Positions 1 through 6,785 of a stretch of DNA of 6,785 nt are shown here, in pieces. The stretch comes from Paracoccaceae bacterium (GTDB lineage: Bacteria > Pseudomonadota > Alphaproteobacteria > Rhodobacterales > Rhodobacteraceae), in the NCBI GenBank assembly GCA_020832725.1, contig JAFIEC010000153.1, positions 1-6,785 of the forward strand, given 5' to 3'. Below the pieces are notes generated by a model. The model ran no database searches. It saw only the letters and a list, made by a program, of their open reading frames with translations, and had not been told where the DNA came from. Numbering within the stretch: position 1 is the stretch's first letter; each line of letters begins with the position of its first letter. The position numbers and the translations under genes were made by a program.

Positions 1-425
1 CGATCATCCTGCCGGCGATCACGCTGGGGCTTTACCAGATGACGCTGATCATGCGCCTGGTGCGGGCCGAGATGCTCGAGGTGCTGCGCACCGATTACAT
101 CAAGTTCGCCCGCGCCCGCGGCCTGTCGAACCGGGCGGTGCATTTCGGCCATGCCCTGAAGAACACGCTGGTGCCGGTGATCACCATCACCGGGCTGCAA
201 CTGGGCTCCATCATCGCCTTTGCCATCATCACCGAGACGGTTTTCCAGTGGCCTGGCGTGGGGGCGCTGTTCATCCGGTCGGTGCAATTCGTCGATGTGC
301 CGGTGATGGCCGCCTATCTGATGCTGATCGCGCTGATCTTCGTCATCATCAACCTGATCGTCGATCTGCTGTATTATGCCGTTGATCCGCGCCTGCGCGT
401 CGATCGCGCCAGCACCCGGCACTGA
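1..425 (+). CDS. Dpp/Opp-type ABC transporter permease, DppB-like (3' part, cut by window start)
   Basis: Inner-membrane permease subunit of a peptide/nickel-family ABC importer. Only the last 140 codons are visible. The frame is open from base 3 through the internal ATG at 39, and the residues before that ATG (IILPAITLGLYQ) match the conserved region just before the coupling loop in DppB-like permeases, so the true start lies upstream of the window. Around bases 93-195 is the EAA-type coupling loop (DYIKFARARGL...HALKNTLVPVIT), which docks on an ATPase subunit. Then come the conserved ETVFQWPGVG segment, a hydrophobic membrane helix (VMAAYLMLIALIFVIINLIV) and the typical DPRLR C-terminal tail. 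The TGA at 423-425 is 12 nt before the next permease, so the two are probably co-transcribed. The family assignment is firm. The substrate cannot be told from this fragment. Confidence 0.93.
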   Translation, partial: IILPAITLGLYQMTLIMRLVRAEMLEVLRTDYIKFARARGLSNRAVHFGHALKNTLVPVITITGLQLGSIIAFAIITETVFQWPGVGALFIRSVQFVDVPVMAAYLMLIALIFVIINLIVDLLYYAVDPRLRVDRASTRH

Positions 426-437
426 AGGGGAAACGCC

Positions 438-1385
438 ATGGCCGGGATCGACCCCGAACAGATGAAGCCGCGCGGCCGGATCTATCGGATGTGGGACAGC
501 GACATCGCCTGGTCCTTCCGCCATTCGCCTGTGGCGATGCTGGCGGGGCTGGTTGCGCTGATCATCGTACTGGCGGCGGCGCTGGCACCCTGGATCGCGC
601 CCTTCAACCCCTATGACCCGGCACTGCTGAACCTGATGGACGGGTTCACCCCGCCGATGACACCCAATGCCTTCACCGGGAATACCTACTGGCTGGGAAC
701 CGACAACCAGGGGCGGGACATCTTCTCGACCATCCTCTACGGCACGCGCATATCGCTGTTCGTCGGTATCTCGGCGGTGCTGTTCGCCATGATCCTTGGC
801 ATCACGCTGGGTCTGATCGCGGGCTATCGCGGCGGATGGGTGGACAGCCTGCTGATGCGCGTGGCCGATGTGCAGCTTTCCTTCCCGTCGATCCTGATCG
901 CGCTCCTGATCTTCGGCGTGGCGCGGGGCTTCATCCCGCCCGCCCTGCGCGAGACGATGGCGATCTGGGTGCTGATCGTCGCCATCGGCCTGTCGGACTG
1001 GGTGCAATATGCGCGCGTCGTTCGCGGGGCGACGATGGTCGAGAAGAACAAGGAATACGTTCAGGCAGCCCGGGTGATCGGGGCGCATCCGGCCAAGATC
1101 CTCGTGCGCCACATCCTGCCCAACGTCATGGGGCCGGTACTGGTGATCGCGACCATCGGTCTTGCCCTTGCCATCATCGCCGAGGCGACGCTGTCTTTTC
1201 TTGGTGTCGGCGTGCCGCCCACCCAGCCCTCGCTTGGTACGCTCATCCGCATCGGCCAGAGCTTCCTTTTCTCGGGGGAGTGGTGGATCCTGCTGTTTCC
1301 TGCGATCGCGCTGCTGGCGCTGGCGCTGTCGGTGAACCTGCTCGGCGACTGGCTGCGCGATGCCCTGAACCCGAGGCTCAGATAA
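438..1385 (+). CDS. Dpp/Opp-type ABC transporter permease, DppC-like
   Basis: Second membrane subunit of the importer, 315 aa, a normal length for DppC-like proteins. It forms the translocation channel with the DppB-like subunit. A cytoplasmic N-terminus (about 1-28, with RMWDSDIAWSFRHSP) leads into a first membrane helix at about 30-53. A periplasmic stretch carries the family motif LGTDNQGRDIFSTILYGTRISL at 86-107, split here as LGTDNQGRDIF and STILYGTRISL. Further helices follow at about 106-130, 150-163, 174-190, 232-255 and 282-303. The EAA coupling loop is at about 207-230 (EYVQAARVIGAHPAKILVRH). The protein ends in DWLRDALNPRLR, as is usual for the family. The ATG at 438 has a purine-rich AAGGGG (425-430) seven nt upstream, overlapping the previous stop. 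Its TAA shares one base with the ATG of the next gene. Peptide or a similar small molecule is the likely cargo, but this is not proven. Confidence 0.95.
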   Translation: MAGIDPEQMKPRGRIYRMWDSDIAWSFRHSPVAMLAGLVALIIVLAAALAPWIAPFNPYDPALLNLMDGFTPPMTPNAFTGNTYWLGTDNQGRDIFSTILYGTRISLFVGISAVLFAMILGITLGLIAGYRGGWVDSLLMRVADVQLSFPSILIALLIFGVARGFIPPALRETMAIWVLIVAIGLSDWVQYARVVRGATMVEKNKEYVQAARVIGAHPAKILVRHILPNVMGPVLVIATIGLALAIIAEATLSFLGVGVPPTQPSLGTLIRIGQSFLFSGEWWILLFPAIALLALALSVNLLGDWLRDALNPRLR

Positions 1386-2392
1386 TGGCCGAGACCCTGC
1401 TTTCCGTGCGCAACCTTGTGGTGGAGTTTCCGACCCGCCGCGGCACCCTGCGCGCCATCGACGATGTCTCCTTTGACATCCGCCGGGGCGAGGTGCTGGG
1501 CGTGGTCGGCGAATCCGGGGCGGGCAAGTCGATCACCGGCGCGGCAATCATCGGCCTGATCGAGCCGCCCGGACGCATAACGGGCGGCGAGATCCATCTG
1601 GCGGGGGCGCGGATCGACAATCTGTCACCCGAGCGGATGCGCCGCATCCGTGGCAAGCGGATCGGGATGGTATTCCAGGACCCGCTGACCAGCCTCAACC
1701 CGCTCTACACGATCGCCGACCAGTTGATCGAGACGATCCGAACCCATATCGACCTGTCCGAGAAGGCGGCCCGGGCCCGCGCGATCGGCCTTCTGGACCA
1801 GGTGGGCATCCCCGCAGCCGCGCGGCGGATCGACGATTACCCGCATCACTTCTCGGGAGGGATGCGCCAGCGGGTGGTCATCGCGCTGGCGCTGGCGGCC
1901 GAGCCCGACCTTGTCATCGCGGATGAACCCACCACCGCGCTGGATGTCAGCGTGCAGGCCCAGATCATCGACGTGCTCAAGGATATCTGCGCCGATCGCG
2001 GTGCCGCGGTGATGCTGATCACCCATGACATGGGCGTGATCGCCGAGACGGCTGACCGCGTTGCCGTGCTCTATGCCGGGCGGCTGGCCGAGATCGGCCC
2101 CGTAGGCGACGTCATCAAGGCGGCCGAGCATCCCTACACGGTCGGCCTGATGGGCTCCATCCCCACCATCACCCACGAGGCGCCCCGGCTGACGCAGATC
2201 CCCGGCTCCATGCCGCGGCTGACGTCCATTCCCCCCGGATGTGCCTTCAACCCCCGCTGTGAAAAGGTGTTCGCACGCTGTCGGGCAGAGCGGCCTGTTC
2301 CGCTCCGGCGGCCCGGAAACCGGGAGGTGGCCTGCTGGCTGTTCGCGGAAGAGGGCGCGGATGAGCGTCCCGGGGTGCAGGCCCATGGCTGA
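1385..2392 (+). CDS. Dpp/Opp-type ABC transporter ATP-binding protein, DppD-like
   Basis: Cytoplasmic ATPase subunit, 335 aa, that powers import together with the DppF-like partner. Visible motifs are Walker A GESGAGKS (42-49), Q-loop Q98 in MVFQDP, ABC signature SGGMRQR (157-163), Walker B LVIADEP with D180/E181, D-loop ALDVS (185-189) and the switch histidine H214 (LITHD). The oligopeptide-type C-terminal extension starts near HPYT (249-252). It carries four cysteines, C286, C292, C299 and C317, in the pattern that binds a [4Fe-4S] cluster in structurally studied DppD/OppD proteins. The open frame runs about 550 nt further upstream over the previous gene. The ATG at 1385 is chosen because MAETLLSVRNLVVEF is the normal start of this family, GAGG lies at 1373-1376 (8 nt upstream), and TAATG couples it to the permease. 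All catalytic residues are intact, so it is probably active. Confidence 0.95.
   Translation: MAETLLSVRNLVVEFPTRRGTLRAIDDVSFDIRRGEVLGVVGESGAGKSITGAAIIGLIEPPGRITGGEIHLAGARIDNLSPERMRRIRGKRIGMVFQDPLTSLNPLYTIADQLIETIRTHIDLSEKAARARAIGLLDQVGIPAAARRIDDYPHHFSGGMRQRVVIALALAAEPDLVIADEPTTALDVSVQAQIIDVLKDICADRGAAVMLITHDMGVIAETADRVAVLYAGRLAEIGPVGDVIKAAEHPYTVGLMGSIPTITHEAPRLTQIPGSMPRLTSIPPGCAFNPRCEKVFARCRAERPVPLRRPGNREVACWLFAEEGADERPGVQAHG
1937..1966 (+). repeat. 30-nt direct repeat, copy 1 (in the DppD-like gene)
   Basis: This segment is base-for-base identical to 2949-2978 in the neighbouring ATPase gene. It encodes the D-loop stretch after Walker B (ALDVSVQAQI). The protein motif is conserved in the family, but identical codons across all 30 nt in two otherwise diverged paralogs is more than the protein match requires. 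It is not a mobile element. Confidence 0.8.
2347..2355 (+). promoter_or_regulatory. Possible Shine-Dalgarno (GGAAGAGGG) for the DppF-like gene
   Basis: This purine-rich run lies inside the end of the DppD-like gene, 5 nt before the ATG at 2361. It is a better match to a ribosome binding site than the GGGG (2372-2375) before the ATG at 2385. It either supports a start at 2361 (protein beginning MSVPGCRPMAEA) or reflects chance in a GC-rich coding sequence. It matters because the start of the DppF-like protein depends on it. Confidence 0.4.
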
Positions 2393-3389
2393 GGCGCTGC
2401 TGTCCATCCGCAACCTGTCGTGCGTCTTCGACGTCTCGAAGCCCTGGCTCAACCGCGTGATCGAGCGTGACGAGCGGCGTTTTCTGACGGCTGTCGCCAG
2501 CGTGACCTTCGACATTCGCCGCGGAGAGACCTTCGCCCTTGTCGGAGAGAGCGGCTCGGGCAAGTCCACCATCGCCAAGATGATCGTGGGGCTGCAGCCC
2601 CCTTCAGGCGGCGAGATCATCTTCGACGGAACGCCCATGAGGGGGCAGGGGGGCGACATGCGCCGTCTGCGCCGCCGCTTCCAGATGATCTTCCAGGACC
2701 CTTTCGCCAGCCTCAACCCGCGCTGGCGTGTGGGTGACATCATCGCCGAGCCGATCCGTACCTTCGGCCTGCTGCGGGGAAGCGCGGTGGAGCGGGAGGT
2801 CGAGCGGCTTCTGGATGTGGTCGGCCTGTCGGGGCGCGACCGCGAGAAGTTTCCGCATGAATTCTCGGGTGGGCAGCGCCAGCGGATCGCGATCGCCCGG
2901 GCTTTGTCCTCCCGTCCCGAGTTCATTGTCTGCGACGAGCCGACGTCGGCGCTGGATGTCAGCGTGCAGGCCCAGATCCTGAACCTGATGCGCGATCTGC
3001 AGGACGAATTCGGTCTGACCTACCTGTTCATCAGCCATGACCTGTCGGTGGTTCGGCACATGGCGAACCGGATCGGCGTCCTCTATCTGGGCCGGCTGGT
3101 CGAGGTGGCCGAGGGCAAGACCCTGTTTCGTGACCCCAGCCACCCCTATACCCGGATGCTGCTTGATGCGGTCCCCGACCTCGAGATGGCGGGCCGTCGC
3201 CGCAGGCGCGTGGAGGGCGAGATCCCCAACCCGATCGACCCGCCCTCGGGCTGTCATTTCCACCCGCGCTGCCCCCTTGTCGAGCCGCGCTGCCGCAACG
3301 AGGCACCGCCCGAATTTCCCCGAGGCGACGGTATGGCCGCCTGCTTTGCCGTCGACCGGGCGGCGACCAAGGAGGCCGCGCCGACCTGA
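2385..3389 (+). CDS. Dpp/Opp-type ABC transporter ATP-binding protein, DppF-like
   Basis: Second ATPase subunit, 334 aa from this start. Motifs are Walker A GESGSGKST (54-62), Q-loop Q104 (MIFQDP), signature SGGQRQR (161-167), Walker B IVCDEP with D184/E185, D-loop ALDVS (189-193) and switch histidine H218. The oligopeptide-type C-terminus (SHPYT, 252-256) has four cysteines, C290, C296, C303 and C320, matching a [4Fe-4S] pattern. Between the first strand (LLSIRNLSCVF) and the usual AVASVTFDI strand is an extra segment of about 19 residues, DVSKPWLNRVIERDERRFL. From memory this is a recurring feature of one proteobacterial DppF subgroup. The start at 2385 gives MAEALLSIRNL, parallel to the MAETLLSVRNL of the neighbouring ATPase, and overlaps that gene by 8 nt. 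An in-frame ATG at 2361 has a better ribosome binding site and would add eight residues, so the start is uncertain. It is the last gene of the visible operon. Confidence 0.94.
   Translation: MAEALLSIRNLSCVFDVSKPWLNRVIERDERRFLTAVASVTFDIRRGETFALVGESGSGKSTIAKMIVGLQPPSGGEIIFDGTPMRGQGGDMRRLRRRFQMIFQDPFASLNPRWRVGDIIAEPIRTFGLLRGSAVEREVERLLDVVGLSGRDREKFPHEFSGGQRQRIAIARALSSRPEFIVCDEPTSALDVSVQAQILNLMRDLQDEFGLTYLFISHDLSVVRHMANRIGVLYLGRLVEVAEGKTLFRDPSHPYTRMLLDAVPDLEMAGRRRRRVEGEIPNPIDPPSGCHFHPRCPLVEPRCRNEAPPEFPRGDGMAACFAVDRAATKEAAPT
2949..2978 (+). repeat. 30-nt direct repeat, copy 2 (in the DppF-like gene)
   Basis: Exact second copy of 1937-1966, in the same functional position (D-loop) of the DppF-like ATPase, with a repeat period of 1012 nt. 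Recombination between the copies would stay in frame only if 1012 were divisible by three. It is not, but the two genes are read in different frames, so the junction would still make an in-frame DppD-DppF hybrid. Confidence 0.8.
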
Positions 3390-3414
3390 GGCAGGCGCGG
3401 TCGTGGCCCGCCGT

Positions 3415-6288
<2,874 letters not shown>

Positions 6289-6300
6289 GGGAGGTCCTGT

Positions 6301-6657
6301 TCAGTCGGTCAGGGCGGCATAGGCGGCGGCGTCAAGGAAGGTCTCGACGGCAGAGAGGTCGTCCACCTTCATCTTGAAGAACCATTGACCCAATGGGTCT
6401 TCGTTCACGAGGCCAGGTGTTTCCGCAAGCTCGTCGTTCACTTCGACGATCTCGCCATCCAGCGGGGCGAGGATCTCCGAGGCGGCCTTGACGCTCTCGA
6501 TGACGGCCACCTCTTCGCCTGCGGTCACCTCGGTCCCGGTTTCGGGCAGCTCGATGAAGACGACATCGCCAAGCTGGGTGGCCGCGTGTTCGGTAATGCC
6601 GAGCACGACGAGGTCACCCTCGATCCGCAGCCATTCGTGATCTTCGGTAAAGCGCAT
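6301..6657 (-). CDS. gcvH: Glycine cleavage system H protein (lipoyl carrier)
   Basis: Small acidic shuttle protein of the glycine cleavage system, 118 aa, slightly shorter than the roughly 125-130 aa of many relatives but complete. It starts with the family signature (RFTEDHEWLRIEGD, 2-15) and has GITEHAATQLGDVVFIELPE at 20-39. The lipoylation site is ESVKAASE (54-61), with K57 as the modified lysine. The C-terminal part has the usual LAPLDGEIVEVN, LVNEDPLGQWFFKM and a short helix. The lipoyl arm on K57 moves the aminomethyl group from P protein to T protein and is then reoxidised by lipoamide dehydrogenase, which is not encoded here. The ATG at 6657 has GGAG (plus-strand 6664-6667) 6 nt upstream. 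The gene sits 17 nt after the gcvT stop and 12 nt before gcvP. Confidence 0.98.
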   Translation of the reverse strand: MRFTEDHEWLRIEGDLVVLGITEHAATQLGDVVFIELPETGTEVTAGEEVAVIESVKAASEILAPLDGEIVEVNDELAETPGLVNEDPLGQWFFKMKVDDLSAVETFLDAAAYAALTD

Positions 6658-6674
6658 CTTTTTCTCCGGCTCTG

Positions 6675-6785
6675 TCAGCGTTTGTAGGAGGGGGGAACGA
6701 AGGGAAGCGCCGCGACATTGAGCGGCAGCCGCCGTCCGCGCAACTCTGCCCAGAGGGGGGTGCCGGGCGCGGCCAGCGCCGAGGG
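6675..6785 (-). CDS. gcvT: Glycine cleavage system T protein (aminomethyltransferase), C-terminal fragment cut by window end
   Basis: The minus strand stays open from the window edge for 36 codons, ending in TGA (plus-strand 6675-6677). It reads PSALAAPGTPLWAELRGRRL followed by PLNVAALPFVPPSYKR. This matches the end of T proteins: the C-terminal barrel domain with its (G)TxL-x-ELRGRRLP-x-V segment and a final PFVPHRYKR-like tail. T protein takes the aminomethyl group from H protein, makes 5,10-methylenetetrahydrofolate and releases ammonia. The position just before gcvH and gcvP on the same strand strengthens the call. The piece is short, so identity rests on the tail motif plus context. The missing part lies beyond the window edge, and this is not a broken gene as far as can be seen. 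Confidence 0.9.
   Translation of the reverse strand, partial: PSALAAPGTPLWAELRGRRLPLNVAALPFVPPSYKR

Noticed and set aside
1625..2926. A 433-codon minus-strand frame opposite the two ATPase genes
   Set aside because: It overlaps two genes with complete catalytic motifs, and its own translation shows no domain. It is a compositional shadow.
6658..6674. Search for a glycine riboswitch near the gcv genes
   Set aside because: Such elements sit before the first gene of the operon. Here the spacers are only 17 and 12 nt, and the region upstream of gcvT is outside the window.
6685..6697. Plus-strand purine run (GTAGGAGGGGGGA) resembling a strong ribosome binding site
   Set aside because: It is the complement of the proline/serine/tyrosine codons near the end of gcvT, and no plus-strand gene starts after it.

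Overview
The window is about 6.8 kb of GC-rich DNA that is almost wholly coding. It most resembles an alphaproteobacterium of the Rhodobacteraceae type (Paracoccus/Rhodobacter-like). That placement rests on high GC, strong G/C third-position bias, the gcvT-gcvH-gcvP gene order, and the style of the ABC transporter proteins. It is inference, since no rRNA or other phylogenetic marker is present.

Left part (1-3389, plus strand): the distal part of a Dpp/Opp-type (peptide/nickel family) ABC importer operon. In order it holds the C-terminal part of a DppB-like permease (cut by the window edge), a complete DppC-like permease, a DppD-like ATPase and a DppF-like ATPase. The genes are tightly packed: a 12-nt gap, then a 1-nt stop/start overlap (TAATG), then a short overlap. 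This suggests one translationally coupled transcript. Together they encode two membrane subunits and two different nucleotide-binding subunits, which fits a heterodimer-of-ATPases importer. The periplasmic solute-binding protein that would set the substrate is not in the window and probably lies upstream.

Right part (3415-6785, minus strand): the glycine cleavage system operon, read right to left. It holds the last 36 codons of gcvT (aminomethyltransferase, cut by the window edge), complete gcvH (lipoyl carrier H protein) and complete gcvP (PLP-dependent glycine decarboxylase, P protein). The spacers are 17 and 12 nt. P decarboxylates glycine and passes the aminomethyl group to the lipoyl arm of H. 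T then moves the one-carbon unit to tetrahydrofolate and releases ammonia. The shared L protein (lipoamide dehydrogenase) is not here.

The two operons converge tail to tail with only 25 nt between their stop codons and no convincing terminator. No promoters are visible, because both operons begin outside the window. I see no RNA genes, mobile elements, CRISPR arrays or integration sites, and no stretch over 300 nt without a gene. This is an ordinary metabolic and transport region. I found no evidence for a previously undescribed system, and the findings are modest points about the transporter and the junction.
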